This document shows positions 1 to 13,147 of a stretch of DNA of 64,000 nucleotides, one piece after another (position 1 is the stretch's first letter; each line of letters starts with the position of its first letter). The notes under the pieces were generated by a model. The model was not told the origin of the DNA. It worked only from the letters and a program-made list of their open reading frames with translations, and made no database searches. Source of the DNA: Arbacia lixula (taxonomy: Eukaryota; Echinodermata; Echinoidea; Arbacioida; Arbaciidae); contig OZ022577.1 in the NCBI GenBank assembly GCA_963669155.1, positions 31,158,053-31,222,052 of the forward strand, given 5' to 3'. The translations under genes were made by a program, and so were the position numbers.

Positions 1-3000
1 AATCATTACGTCGCTCTTAATTTCTTCCAAGCGCATGGACCAGATGTTAAGAGATGGCTGAGGTACAATCATTAATAACAGGAAGGGGAGAAATGAAACG
101 GAAAACTCACTCATCTCCAAATTGTTTCATGTCATTTGAAATCCTCAAAGGTATTCATCAGTTGTCCATTCCTTGGCTTTCATAGATTCTTAGTTTATGA
201 GTAATTCCTCTTAAGAAATTGTTGAGTAATGCATATATTCCCTACGTACCACTTGCAGAATTTAGTTTTCATTTCCTGTTGGTGGTTGAGCATCTGCGGA
301 ATACCACTCAAGCAAATGCACGCAATTCAAAACTAACATCGTTTAAATGTTTTGTAAAAGCTTAAATGGTGAGAGTAGACTAATGGCAACTATTGAGAAA
401 AAAATAAAATAGTAAGATTTGATTCCTCGTTGCTTAGCCAGATGTAAGGCAATACCTTACGTACTTCACAGTTAAAGATACATATTTACCTGATATCTAG
501 AATGTTGTATGAAGCACAATAGAATAGTGCCCAAATGAACAGTTCATTTCAGTAGTTTATATCTTCTAATGATACACCTCGTGGAAACTCGCTTTTGTTT
601 AGAGGGTGAGGAATAATAATTCGTATTAGCATACGTGAGGGTCAACGGGCCTTGGACATACAGTATAGGTCTAAACATGCCAAAGGGCCCCGCAGACGAC
701 ACGATCCGATCAGTCGTACGCCTCTGCGACTGGCTGAATCGCAAGACCCGGTCATTGGATTTGAGTAAGTACGTGACGTCACATTTTCAGTGGTAGGCAA
801 TTACGAATGCAGAGCCGTGATAAAATGGTGTCGTCTTCGGTGGCTTTTTCTTTGAATCCATCACTCAACTCTTCATAATCTATTCCCCTTCTTCTCGGAA
901 TAATTTGTTTTCATGAACTCATGATATTCAAAAGCATACATGTCGTAGAGAGAAGGTGAGTTGGCGGACAGCCCAGTGTTTATGATGGCTTCATTTAGAG
1001 AATCCTCTTATCTGATCCTACTGTAAGCTTTGTAGTGCGTAGATACAATGCGTGGATGGACACATACACCAAGCACTGCTATCAAAACTAAGTCTGGATA
1101 CATAGACTACGCAACCTGTGTGAGAGAGGTTAGAGAGAAAGTTTTAGCCTGAATGTGCAGACTGATAGTTGTGATTTAAGCGTTGCATGAGGGGAAAAAC
1201 AATACTCTACAGCCTACAACCGAGTCTACCATTTACCTAGTTATCTCTACTAAAAATATACACATGTACACGCATTCAACAATCAATTCTAAGAACAGCT
1301 CAGCTGGCATAAATCATTTTTTGCGATCTGCATGCGAAGATGTATGACTGGCTAGAAGCCAAAAGTACGTGTATAGTGTCGTCCGCAGGCGTATGCATAC
1401 CCATGGACCTACGACCATAGTATACCCAAGGGCTGAGCCACTTTCTCAAAACGTGTGACTGAAAGACAAGACTAGCGACCTCGCTTTCAAGTGTTTCTTT
1501 CGGGATGCACTTACACACATACTCGAGCTAGTCTCAGCTGTTTCAGACCCGTTGATTAAGACTCACTGTCTGACTGACATGGCGTCTACCTGCAATCTAT
1601 GTACAGTCTGCTACGTACTGTTCCCCTATTGACTACTAGTATTCTAAGGTACAAAATGCCCGTCTGTTTACGGACCTTGGAATAATTACACTCTCCTGAC
1701 TAGTCAGAAATTCTCACCGCGTTCATGACGTCATCATACCTGTCCTCTCCTTGCTGTGACAATACTGACAAACATAATATCCTGGGTGTTACATAACAAG
1801 TTTTGTTCACTTGACGCGTTCTTGGAAAGAAAGCGGAGGACAACGTGTACTGTCCTTCTATTTCCCATGAAGCGAATAACAACTTCCTGTATCATGTTTA
1901 CGTTTTGTTGAATCGTCCGTGGTTGAATCGAACACTTCTTTGTGTGACCACTATCAAAGTGATCAACACATTTGCAGTCACTGCCCTCAACCTCTTCTCT
2001 CCTAGGGGAGATCAGGGCTTGCTACAAGTGTTTTACTTCTAGCAAGAAACAGGATTGTTTTTGACATGTTTTGGTGAATAAGTCTTTTATCCACGCCTTA
2101 AGTTAGGATTCGTGATTATACACCATGTAGGCTCACACGACGGTAGCATCTATCATGTCGTGCATGTGTGCTCGCATATGACCCCCACCTCCTTGTTTGA
2201 ATTGAACTGCAACATCGTAACGAGCCAATAATGATATCAATTAACATTTTGAGTGCCATATGTGCCCTTTTCAACGAATGTACACTAATCATATAGAACA
2301 GCGCTTCTTTTGGCACGCAAAGACATAGCTCATATCTTGCTTCCTTGCATGGGTTCACCTATATTCAGTAGTCATTATTAACTACATCCACAAACATTCA
2401 TCTCCTTTGATCTATGCGTGACACATTGTGCTTTATGCCGATCAATCGTTCCGCTACACAATCATATTGATAAGCATTGAATTTCCAAGATACCATTGCT
2501 CTACGACCTTTGTCAAACTCGATAACTGAAACATTAATGTCAATTTATAGGAAATGTACTGCGGGAGAAGCGAACTTCGCAACTATAGCGTTGGTCTTTA
2601 TTGAATCATTGAATCATAATTTATCAATAAATCAGCGAGTTTTACATATTTTGTGTCATGAGGTAAAAAAAGGATAAAAGATAATTGGTGGTTAATATTA
2701 TGGCTAAATCTTCCTGATTGTAAACCATGATAGATTGGTTCTGTCTTAACCCTTAAATCACACAACGAAATACCAGTATTCAATTGTACATGTATTAATA
2801 AGTTATCAAGCACATCATGATCACTGCAGAGGAACCGCGAGATATGACGATGTTTAAGAATGAAGATTTCATATCACGAACTCGAAAACAAAGTGAGGAG
2901 GTGGATAACATCATGGCCAAGTCTGAGTGTGAGCTAGGACATTCACCCCTCTCACTGACGGGGCTGAAGAGAGGAGAAAAGAGGTAATTTCGTCGTAGTC

Positions 3001-3096
3001 TTGATTGTATCAATTAGGATATGTAGGAGATGAGCAAGGCGTGGGAAGGAGGCCCGTCCGCACGTGATCGCGGCGCGGTTTGGCAATCCATTGGGC
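1..3096. other. No supported gene; anonymous non-coding DNA
   Basis: I see no gene, RNA or clear transposon here. Open frames are short (at most about 80 codons), lack recognisable domains and lie on both strands. The stretch lies downstream of the minus-strand EGF gene, so it could be intron or 3' flank of that gene, but I found no further cysteine-rich exon in it. Confidence 0.5.
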
Positions 3097-3146
3097 TGGG
3101 GTGGAGAAAGGAAGGGAAGCAAGGTGGAGAAATAGAGAAGGGGAGG

Positions 3147-3200
<54 letters not shown>

Positions 3201-3590
3201 AAAAAGAGGGAGAGAGGGGGGATGAGAGAGGGATAATCAGGGAGGGAGACAGGGAGACGGGGAGGGAGACAGGGAGGGAGAGGGGAGACAGGGATGGAGA
3301 CAAGGAGAAAAATAGCAACTGGGATGGAGGGAGCTAGCCCGCACATCATTGCTGAGCGGTTTCACAATCCCTTGTGTAAGAGGAGATGGATCGACAAAGG
3401 ACACATGAAGGAGGAGGGGGAAATATAAAGGGAGAAGCAGGGAGGGAGATAGGAGGGAGCAATGGAGAAGAAAGGGGGCAGGGAGAGGGAGAGAAATGGA
3501 GTGAGAGGGGGTAGAGATAGTGCGGAAGAGGGGGGGGGGCGGAAGGAAGATGACACAGAGTGGGAAGGAGGGAGGGTGCCAGAAATATAT
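3097..3590. repeat. Long polypurine tract with (GA)n core
   Basis: About 490 bases of the plus strand are almost only A and G. A pure GA dinucleotide array runs from 3151 to about 3196, followed by an A-run and many GGGA/GGAG units. Open frames on both strands in this tract encode only Arg/Glu/Gly-rich or Ser/Leu/Pro-rich sequence and are artefacts of composition. A purine strand of this length with mirror symmetry in its GA part can adopt triplex (H-DNA) structure; that is an inference from composition. Confidence 0.9.
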
Positions 3591-5298
3591 GGATACGATA
3601 ATCTGGTATCGGAGAGCTCATCCTTCGCGCACTTTCCACGTTGCTGATTGTTGTTGCCTATTTCGTATTTTGTCACCCCTTTTCCTTATTATCATGTCTA
3701 TCCTACATACCATTCCATTGTGTAAATACCATATATCACGGTGTAAACACAAATTGATATGTAGTTTGGGGGAAAATATAGATTAAATTTAGGGTCATTA
3801 TCTTCAAGGATAACTTTGACCACGGATTATCCTTCCGTCGTCATCACACACAGTGATTTGCCTTACCTAGCACTGCTTGCTGCAACACTCACTGATGGTG
3901 GGGTGAAGGGATAGGGAGCTGGTAACTTTCACCCCTATATTGCCCATAGAGAGCGGTAAATTCCTGTTTCTAATTAGAAAAAAACCCTGTCCCATCCGAA
4001 AATGCTTCCGGACATAATTATAGATAAAGTGTCATAGCAACGGGACATAAGCACTTCGGCGATAATTCTACTTGGGGTGATTATCGCCGTTTCAGACATG
4101 TGGCAATACTTTAATGACAATAAATGAGGAGTCAACGGCTGAGATTTTCTTAAAGCAACAAAAGGCGGCTGGTCTAATCTTTGTCAATCGATAATTAATA
4201 TAGATATCTTTGAATCTCTCGGTTTATTTCATTATGAATTGTATACAGTGCTTGAGCGACACAGAATAGCAGCTGCACCAACAACCACGAATAAACTGTT
4301 ATATCCGAACTAAATCACTTTCATAATACATGTATGTGGGAGAGGGTAATTCATCATAAAGCAGGTTTTTTCCACACTTTACTTGGCTTGTTGATGGTTG
4401 GTTCCATGGCTTAACTACCACTTGTGATATTTATTAGCAACGCCAATATATAATTGTATAATACTATAAGTACATGTTTACGCAAATTATTGTCAAACGT
4501 TAATGTTGTATCAAATAAAATCGTATCATATCATGATAAACATGTTCACCGGTTGCTCGTCATCTTATCACTGCTCATTTCGCTCGTTTAAAAGACGGCC
4601 TAAAAGCGTCAAAATAGTGTGCCCTTGTCATTTTCATCACGTGAGGAAGATATGGCCTGCCACTTACTGATAGCTTCTCTAATAGAGAACAAAGTGCAAC
4701 CTTTCTCACCTGCATGAGGGTAACTTTGCTCCCAGGCTGAAAGATCTTTTTTTGGATAGGAAGGGGGCGGGGAACACGATGTTTAGATAGTCTAATCCTA
4801 CATAGATTAGTTGCTCTATAGATTACTAACCTCCCATCGATATATTAATTGATAAAGTAGCATAATATCAGACGTTGTCATTTGTCATGTTAATCATGAA
4901 GCAGGTTGTTGGTAAAGGAAAATCTATCGGGCTGAATGCCAGCCTAAGAGGAGGGTAGATGTGAGTGAACTTTAATCACCTCAGGCTGGTTAAATACTAC
5001 ACATCCTCATCAGGCACCGGGCATCACAGAATCACGATGAAACACTGATTTCAAGGGGGATACATAATGACGTAAAGGTCACTCCATAATGACAAAATAA
5101 CGGTGATCATATAGGGGGGGGGGGTAGCATTGCACTCACCATTCGATGTTCTCAATGGGCCCGCTAATTGGATAATTAAAACATTTCGCGCATCGCTATG
5201 AAGGCCTTGTTGAACTTCTGAACCCCCGAGATATTCCGTCAGAAGACCTCATTACATTACTGTATATCATGAAGAAATTACTTATACATCATCATGCG
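3591..5298. other. Non-coding; G11 run at 5114-5124
   Basis: No coding region is supported. The only structured item is an 11-base G run at 5114-5124. On the minus strand a possible 25-base microexon ends at a GTAAGG donor at about 3873 after a pyrimidine-rich acceptor, but nothing else supports it. Confidence 0.5.
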
Positions 5299-5318
5299 CC
5301 CCCCCCCCCCCCCCCCCC
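5299..5318. repeat. Poly-C run (C20)
   Basis: Twenty consecutive C residues lie immediately before the 5' end of the LINE. The run may mark the edge of the insertion, but I cannot prove that. Confidence 0.95.
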
Positions 5319-5583
5319 AGGTGGTAACTATTGGACATCTTTATACCGGTTGTATGCTGCTTTGTGTTACTCAAAACTTGTAAAAATTCGATATGTCCCA
5401 AAAGTACTAATGTGATGTCTTTCATAACCTTATGCTTGAAACACATGTTCATCAATTGTAATGACCTGCCGTATTTGATATGCAAATTTGTTCATAGCAA
5501 TCCCTTCTACCGTGTTCATTATATTGAATTTAGAATGCTGGTATACAACTTATTATTCATTACATATTTTTCTATCATCGACC

Positions 5584-7092
5584 ATGGATGAGCCAAATAA
5601 TGAAAATTTTATCCCTGTCATAAATAATGAAGTAAGTGACGACCAGCCAGTTGCAATGAGTTTATCATCTAACTCTTCTGACGGCGAAGAAGGTGACAAC
5701 TTCGACATTATCAAATCTTTGAATTTAGAAACTGAAGAATTAAAGCTCAATTTTGACTCAAATGATATCTTACCCCAAAATGTGTCTTCTCAATACAACC
5801 TGGAAAAGGATGTTATTTCTTTGTCTAAATCACACCCGAACAAACTTTTTGTTTCACACTTTAATATTAGAAGTCTCAATAAAAATTTTGACCAATTACT
5901 TGTATTCTTAAATGAATTACACTTCAAACATAGTGTTATTGGTCTAAGTTAGACTTGGCTAAAGGAAACGTCACCTTCTTCACAATTAGCTATCGATGGT
6001 TTCAAATTGGTTATAAACAATAGAAATTGTAAAAGAGGTGGAGGTGTAGGTTTTTATGTCAGTCAAAGTTTAGATTTTGAATTGTTGCATAAATATACCA
6101 TAATGTCAGAATGCCTCGAGAGTATTTTTATTGAGGTAAGCACTCCTAAAAAGGGTAATATCATTTTTGGGGAAATTTATAGACCACCTAATTCCGACAT
6201 TACTGAATTTATTGATACTCTTCACGGTCTATTATTTGATAATTATTTCGACAACAAGACGTGCTTCATAATGGGTGATTTTAATATAAATCTCTTAAAT
6301 TGTAATGATCATGCTCTTATTAGTGAAGACTTCTTGAACCTTATGCTGTCAAAATCTTTCATTCCACTTACAAGAAAACCCACTCGTATATCTGATACCT
6401 CTTCTACTCTTATTGATAATATATTTGTTAATAACCTATCCTCAGTTGACACATCTGGTATAATAGTTTCAGATCTCACTGATCATTTCCCAATATATGC
6501 ACTGACATCACATTTTTCTACTAAAAACAATCCTGTTAATAACTCTGGTTATCGTGTTATGTCTGAATGTAATCTTAATAGACTTAGGGAGGGATTGAGG
6601 TTAGTTGACTGGTCCGCAGTGTATAATGAAAGAAATGCAAACTCGTCTTTTGAAAACTTTATGAACATTTTAACAACAAATTTTAACGTCTTTATTCCTC
6701 TACATAGACGAACCAGATCAAACTACAAGAAAATACCAAGACAGCCGTGGATCACAAAATCCCTTCTCAGGTCTATTAACAAAAAAAACAAACTTTTTTG
6801 TAAATACCGTAAAGCCTCTAGTGTCATAAATAAATCTCGTTATACTCGCTATCGTAACACTCTGTCATCTACACTACGTTTAGCTAAGAAATTGTATTTT
6901 TCTAAACAGTTTGATAAATATAAGTTTGATATCAAGAGTACGTGGAAGGTGATAAACACAGCTTTGAAAGCAAAAACTGACTCTAATTCTCCAAATCATA
7001 TTATTCAAGATGGTCGCCATATCGATGATCTAGTGGCAATGGCGGAAGTATTCAATGACTTTTTTTGTAAACCTAGGGCCACATCTTGCTAA
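5584..7092 (+). pseudogene. LINE endonuclease part of the ORF (broken)
   Basis: The reading frame starts at an ATG in good context (ACCATGG) at 5584; an earlier in-frame ATG at 5488 is less likely. After an acidic, Ser-rich leader of about 85 residues comes the AP-endonuclease-like domain. HFNIRS lies at about residue 92, IYRPPNS at about 198, MGDFN at about 230 and SDLTDHFPI at about 296, so the Asn, Asp and His catalytic positions are kept. The conserved SETW motif reads S-stop-TW: the Glu codon at 5950-5952 is TAG. The frame continues otherwise open to 7092, where it runs out because of the one-base insertion at 7060-7066. In an active element this domain nicks target DNA for target-primed reverse transcription. 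Confidence 0.88.
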
Positions 7093-8698
7093 CAAAATAC
7101 CAAATACGCAGACTAAATTTCATTCTTTTCTAAAAGAAAGAAATGCCAATTCCTTGTTTTTCATTCCCATTGTTGAAGAAGAAATCAAAGAAATAGTCAA
7201 AAATCTAAACAACAAAAAAAGCTCAGGTAACGATGGTATCACAATATTCCTATTGAAAAACATAATAGATAAAATCATTTCTCCCCTAACTCATATCCTA
7301 AATCAATCCTTGTCTACTGGAAAGGTCCCTCAAAAAATGAAAATTGCTAAAATTATTCCTATATTTAAAAAAGGCCAAAAAGAAATTGTAAATAATTACC
7401 GCCCAATATCTCTTTTAACCTCAATCTCAAAAATTCTTGAAAGACTTGTTTACAAACGAACTCTCAGATTTCTTGTAAATTGTAAGATTCTTTCAAATTT
7501 TCAGTTTGGATTCAGACAAAAACATAGCACAACTCATGCTTTACTAGCTTTTATTGACAAAGTAGCTCACGCAATTGATGACGTTTCCCATACCATCGGT
7601 GTTTTTCTCGACTTTTCTAAGGCGTTTGATACGATTGACCACGACATTCTTCTTTATAAATTAAGTCATTACGGTATCCGTGGGAAGGCTCTAGATTGGT
7701 TTAGGGATTACCTTACTGATCGAAAACAATATGTAAATATCAATGGACAAGAATCTAGTTTGAAATTAATTTCTTGTGGTGTCCCCCAGGGTTCCCTCTT
7801 AGGCCCATTGTTGTTCATTTTGTATATCAATGACCTTCAAAATTCGTCACAAATCCTTTCTTTTATATGCTTTGCAAATGACACCAATTTATTTTTCTCA
7901 CATCGCAACCCTAACACGCTCACACTTATATTAAACAATGAATTAACCCATGTACAGTCTTGGATCCATGCAAACAAATTATCGTTGAATATTGACATAA
8001 CACATTATATGTTATTTAGCAATTCATTGCAAGTTATTCCAAATGATATAATTATTAATGATATCAATTTGAAACAGGTAGACAGTACTAAGTTCTTAGG
8101 ACTTCATATTGATAGCGATTTATCCTGGAAAACTCATATTAATTTTTTATGCAAAATATTATCCAGGAACACAGGAATTCTAAACAAGCTAAAACATTTC
8201 TTTCCCTCTCACATATTACAAACTATATATTCAACTTTAATTTCTCCATATCTTAACTATGGAATTTTAGCTTGGGGAAATTCATCAAAGCTTTTGCTCG
8301 ATTCTCTTTTTATTCTACAAAAACGTGCAATAAGAATTGTTAACCACGCCGAGTATTTATCTCACACAATTGATCTTTTCAGAAATAACAAAGTTTTGAA
8401 ATTGATTGACTTGTTTAACTATAATGTTGGTATTTTTATGCATAAACTTTCCACTAATGAGCTTCCTGAAGTCTTCCTTCAAATGTTCACTAGAAATAAC
8501 TCTGTTCATAACTATCCAACCCGGCAACATGACGCTTATCACCTTCCACGTACTCGAACAATTTTTGCACAAAAAACAATTATGTTTACAGGGCCCAAAT
8601 ACTGGAATGATCTCCCCCAAGATGTCAGTGGTTGTGTATCATTATATCCATTCAAACGTAAACTTAGAATGCATCTATTGAATAGTTACTCTACGTAA
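7055..8698 (+). pseudogene. LINE reverse transcriptase part of the ORF (broken)
   Basis: This frame continues the endonuclease ORF after a frameshift; the overlap at 7055-7092 is explained by one extra T in a T7 run (7060-7066). The RT domain is complete in outline: NNYRPISLL at about residue 113, the FLDFSKAFDTIDH motif A at about 185, GVPQGSLLGPLLF at about 242, the catalytic box at 273-276 and the KFLGLHID motif after it. The catalytic box reads F-A-N-D (codon AAT at 7877-7879) instead of F-A-D-D, so one metal-binding Asp is lost. The C-terminus ends with a GPKYWNDLP motif and an FKRKLRMHLL tail, both typical of this LINE group. The frame is otherwise open for 547 codons, so the insertion is fairly young. 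Confidence 0.92.
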
Positions 8699-9515
8699 GC
8701 TCATTGAGATTCTAAACTTTTGTGTATAATGTTCATTTCCATGTGTAATTTACATAATGCCTTGCTGTTGCACGCTTCCGAAATCCTGCCCGATACTGTT
8801 TTTCACTCGTTCTCTATATATGCTCATGATTTCGTAAGCGCGGCAGCAGCAGGCATTGTTCTTAGCACCTCATTGCAGCTGGCTGGTGGCTACTCAATAC
8901 ATAGTAGGCCGATAACGCTATAACATTCCAATGTTACGAACTGTTATTCATATCAATCTGAACTTAATTTGACTGTTGTTCATCCGATATACATATAGTT
9001 GTAGTACGCAGACTGGATTCCTTAGGTATTGTAATTTACGCGTTTGCATAATATCTCGACACGTTGTATCATATGAAGACAACATCAAAAACTCAATCGG
9101 ATAATTATTGACGTGCTCTTGATTGTTTATTTCAAGCTATTAAGTATGTGTAAAAATCTCCTTGCATTCTCATAGCCCTAAATTCACAGGTTAAATCTTG
9201 TTCACTTATATATGAGAAGTATCTGTTTTACGTCCTCGAAGAATTTGTGTTATTTCTTGTTTTAGTTTGGTCCTAAGTTGCATCCGTACTCTATATCTAT
9301 TTATATATACACCAATTTTACCGGGACTTACGCCTATCAAGCTTGCTTCTAGTAGGTCCCATCATATTTCTCTCTCAATTTCCATCTTATCATATATTGT
9401 ATATTTATGTTGTATTAAGTTGTACATCCAAGTTGGATATTGTATATTATTTTGTTTTGCACATTGTATTCATCGAGAAGTATGAAAATAAATTGAAATA
9501 TGAAATATGAAATAT
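8699..9515 (+). other. LINE 3' UTR and tandem-repeat tail
   Basis: This stretch lies between the RT stop codon and the GAAATAT-type tail. It has no long frame. I assign it to the element because the tail at 9484-9515 (AAATAAATTG followed by repeated GAAATAT units) is the kind of microsatellite 3' end CR1-like LINEs carry. The part nearest 8720-8930 could instead be a later insertion. Confidence 0.7.
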
Positions 9516-12500
9516 GTAAATACTACGCATACGTGTACTTGGTAAGTTGTGAAGCATTGCTACACAGAAAAAATACTACAAATACAAGATACACCGTTGT
9601 CTGCTTTTGACAATCTTTGGCAAGCTGAGCCCTCGGTGGAATCAAGATATTGATGTATCGACTGGACTGGACCATATACCCAGCAATGCTCATGATGTAA
9701 ACCTTCATTCTTGTCTGCCAAATACAGAATTCAAGTGTTTATGTCTTTCTATCAATTTACCCCATTTCACTCCAGTGCTGCAAGAAGGCCTCTTCACAAA
9801 TTCCCTAGGTTACCATGGTTACTATGTACTGTGTTTTTCTTGTCCATGTTACACCCTAAAGCTCCTGAAGTCCTTCTGTGCCAGGCAAAATGCTGCTCTA
9901 TAGGTTTTTTTTTTTAGGATTTGGCTGGCGCAAATATGTGGTCGTGGCACAAACGAAGAATTGATATCATCTATTTAAAGTCTATATCGTCCCCGTATTT
10001 CAAAGGTATATGCACTAGACAAGGTGTCCAGGTGCTTATTCTGTTTGTCCATCTGCCATCTCTCCTCCTGATATGCCTGACTAGATGACAGTCTTCATTG
10101 CTAAGGGATGACGCACTGGTGAGCAATCTTCCACTAGTATGACTAGAGTGATGCTAGGAGATCCTCAACGCGACATGTTGCCCACCCTTGATTTGCCACT
10201 GTCGATATATATATACATATATATATTCCACCCACCAGCCATGCTTTTAAGTCGTATAAAACAGCATACTGATTTGGTCCAGGAGGATTTCATGTTGGAC
10301 ATGATATATGCCTATGCATAAAACACAGGACCTTACAAGATTAATCCTTCTTAATTGTGCCAGTATGCACAATGCGATTTATGAGTATTAACTGTGCAAT
10401 AATGGCACGTAAACGTAAATAGTAAATGGATGAAAAAGATATACGTTAAGCCGATTCGGGACGGCTGTGAGTAGCCTAGCTTCCAGGCTTTTGAACATCT
10501 TTTTTTTTCTTCAAACTTTAAAAAAAATAGTCTAGTATTCACACGACTAGTCGTTCTTTCATCATCTTCCTTTCAATCTCCGTTGTGCAAGCTGAGGAGG
10601 AAATTGGGAATGCGTAGCCTATGGCATCCGGACCCATTTATCATGTTTATCGAATACTGTAGTTTGGATTGATAATGTCAAACAGCCTGGAAACAAATAT
10701 AGGTCTCGTGAAGAACGGGTCCTTCGGACTAAAAACATCAACAACATTTTTGTATTATCTGGCCTCACTTATCCGCTGTCTACATTTGCTTCTCTTGGAG
10801 AGATGGGGTTGCGAGTACTACGACCATTATCGGATCATTGATGTGCATGTTATTTTGGGAAGTTTCCACTCTCATTTTTATGGGCGATCAGTTTCAATAA
10901 AAGTCGAGGATGACTTTAGAAAGGTCTGTTAAACACCAAACTGGGCTTAATTCCAAGTAAACGCTGCCCGTTTTCTTAGCCGAAAGTATTTAGTTACAAG
11001 CAAGACTCAAACCTAAACCCCGAGCCACGCTTCAGACAAAACATGGACAAAACAGCGACCCTTTGCCGAACAGGTGGCAAAAAACTGACAGACTTGGTGC
11101 CGAATATATGGCTAACGTTCGTGGAGAAATGCCAACATGAACCAGAGTGAAGAATGTTGTGGGTCCGGGCACGGATGAGTGATGGAAACTAGGAGGGGGC
11201 GTCAGATGTCCCATCGGGGGCGGGGGGAGGGGGGGTGCTGGGAGTTAGCAGGCAAACATGAATTAACCCTTGGGGTCCTATTGCCGATAGCTCAGAAGCA
11301 GGTGGTCCAATTAAATACTCATAACTGCTCTGAATTCAACACTTATAGGCCTATCACATTTCATCTAAATATTTAAAGGTAAAGAGAGGGTTAATTGAAA
11401 TGAGACAACTAAAGGATATTTTCATTTAATGATATAGACATGGATTATAATAAATAATCAGTAAGCCCCACTTAATCATTCCACAGAGAATCTGAAAAGG
11501 AATATCAACATTATTATTCAATATGACTCAAAGGAGGTGCATCTCTTTTACAAGCCGAAAATACCAAGTTTTGTAAATACCGCAGTCCTAACAAGTGATT
11601 TTAATGGGTCCATGTTGACTTTCAAATGGATTTTTAGTCGTGTCGTCTAAAACTATAGCATAGTAGCCACAGACACATGCACTGACAATAAACACCATAA
11701 TCTACTCGAATACTGTACACCGGAATATTTCTTGCTAAATTCGTCATAATATATTCTTGTTAGCTTTTAAGGACTGAATTGACATGTTTTTCATCCAATA
11801 TTTAAAGTGTGCATCACTGTTTTGTAGTTGACAAATATATGTTTTTCTTGCGATTCATGCAAATGTTTTTGAAGGAGCTGGTTTCGTCTCATGCTGAAAC
11901 CTTTGAACATGCGATAAAATCTGTTTAAAATAACCCTTAAATGTAAGGTTTTGGGGGCATTCATCCTCCCCAAACATGAGTCGAGAGATTCAAGATGATT
12001 CAAAATAAACCAGCGGACGCGGAAACATGGAACGAGAGGAGATGTGCAAATCTCGAAAGATAGTCTGAGTAATTAATCACTACTAGTAGTTTTACAAGCT
12101 AAACTCGATTGTTTTTTAACATCTACACGTAAAGGTCGCCCTACTACACGACCTCTACAGGAAGCCGAAATCAATCGACGAGGTCCCTGGGCGCGGACAT
12201 GAAATATGACTTCTGCTCGGCCTGACAACTCCACTTTGCTCGGCTCCTCTTTACCGTGGTCTGCTTTACATCCCATGGGATGCGGCTCTTGGTGTGTCTC
12301 CCTCTCTCCATACAGGAAGCGAATCACGGCTCTCGACAAATCAAAGAGACCAGGATCATTCTCTCCTCATGATCCTCTTTACATTGCGGTGACGACAGTT
12401 TGTCTACACGTGTACTCTATCATGTCTGTATACGACTCTTTAATCCGGATATTTATGTTCCATGTGGTTTTCTTGAGAGTAATAACTATACATAGACTTT

Positions 12501-13147
12501 GTTCTTGTCGTCTGTTTTATGACTTCCTTGTTCCTTTCTTCCTTTCCACTTTTCCAATCTCGATTAGGATATTCCTTTCAGGGGATGGCCTAAATCATAT
12601 TTTCATACCAATTACGCAGTGACATGACTCTCTTTATTATAGCGTGGTAAATACAACGTGGATCTGGGAGGGTCCCCTTAAGAAAGAAAGGAAATCAATC
12701 TAAAGCAATCTAAGATGTACAGAAAAATGTAACCTCCCGAACTTCAGAAGTAGATTGATGATTTGACTACATCTGGAAGTCGTTCCTACGCGTATTTGCG
12801 ATTAGTCGTAGCATTTCGACAGATGGTGCTATCCCTGTAGCCTCCAAGACGCTTCCGAGTTCCAACACGTTCGCTCCCCCCTTTTGTTTCCTTTTGTATA
12901 ATTCCCTATAGTAACTTTCTTTAAAACATCCACCTTTTGTAAGAAAGCGTACAAGATTCTACAGATGACGTAATGAACTCGGAGTGTAATTTGGAGTCGG
13001 AGTGTAATCTGTGTCTGCTATTTAAAAAAAAATAATTCACTCTTTGAATTAGTCTTTTATGTCGCCCCCATTGTTGATTAACTTTGAATTACAAACTCAA
13101 ACCAGCATGCTAGAAATGGAACCTAAACGTAACAACTTACGTCCACA
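9516..13147. other. No supported gene; likely intron or flank of the EGF gene
   Basis: A TA-rich dinucleotide stretch lies at about 10203-10228. The longest frames (for example 12206-12622 plus, 138 codons) show no recognisable domain. One copy of a TAGCCT-GCTTCCAGGC motif sits at 10471-10488. If the minus-strand EGF gene continues, this stretch is its next intron; I could not find the next exon. Confidence 0.5.

Larger units (their letters stand above)
5319..9515 (+). mobile_element. CR1/L2-type LINE retrotransposon, near full length, inactive
   Basis: This is a non-LTR retrotransposon of about 4.2 kb with a short 5' leader, an apurinic-type endonuclease domain, a reverse transcriptase domain and a 3' UTR of about 0.8 kb. 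The UTR ends in short tandem GAAATAT units (about 9484-9515) rather than a plain poly-A. That tail, and domain phrases such as NYRPISLL, FLDFSKAFDTIDH and GVPQGSLLGPLLFILYIND, point to the CR1/L2/Jockey side of LINEs; the exact clade cannot be fixed without a tree. The 5' boundary is uncertain: I place it just after the poly-C run. Three lesions make this copy non-functional: an in-frame stop at 5950-5952, an extra T in the run 7060-7066, and FAND in place of FADD in the RT active site. No separate ORF1 is visible. Confidence 0.9.

Noticed and set aside
3010-3676. Several frames of 85-111 codons on both strands
   Set aside because: All are translations of the GA-rich tract.
12206-12622. 138-codon plus-strand frame
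   Set aside because: Starts with ATG but no recognisable domain, no splice context, and hydrophobic/Phe-rich end typical of T-rich DNA.
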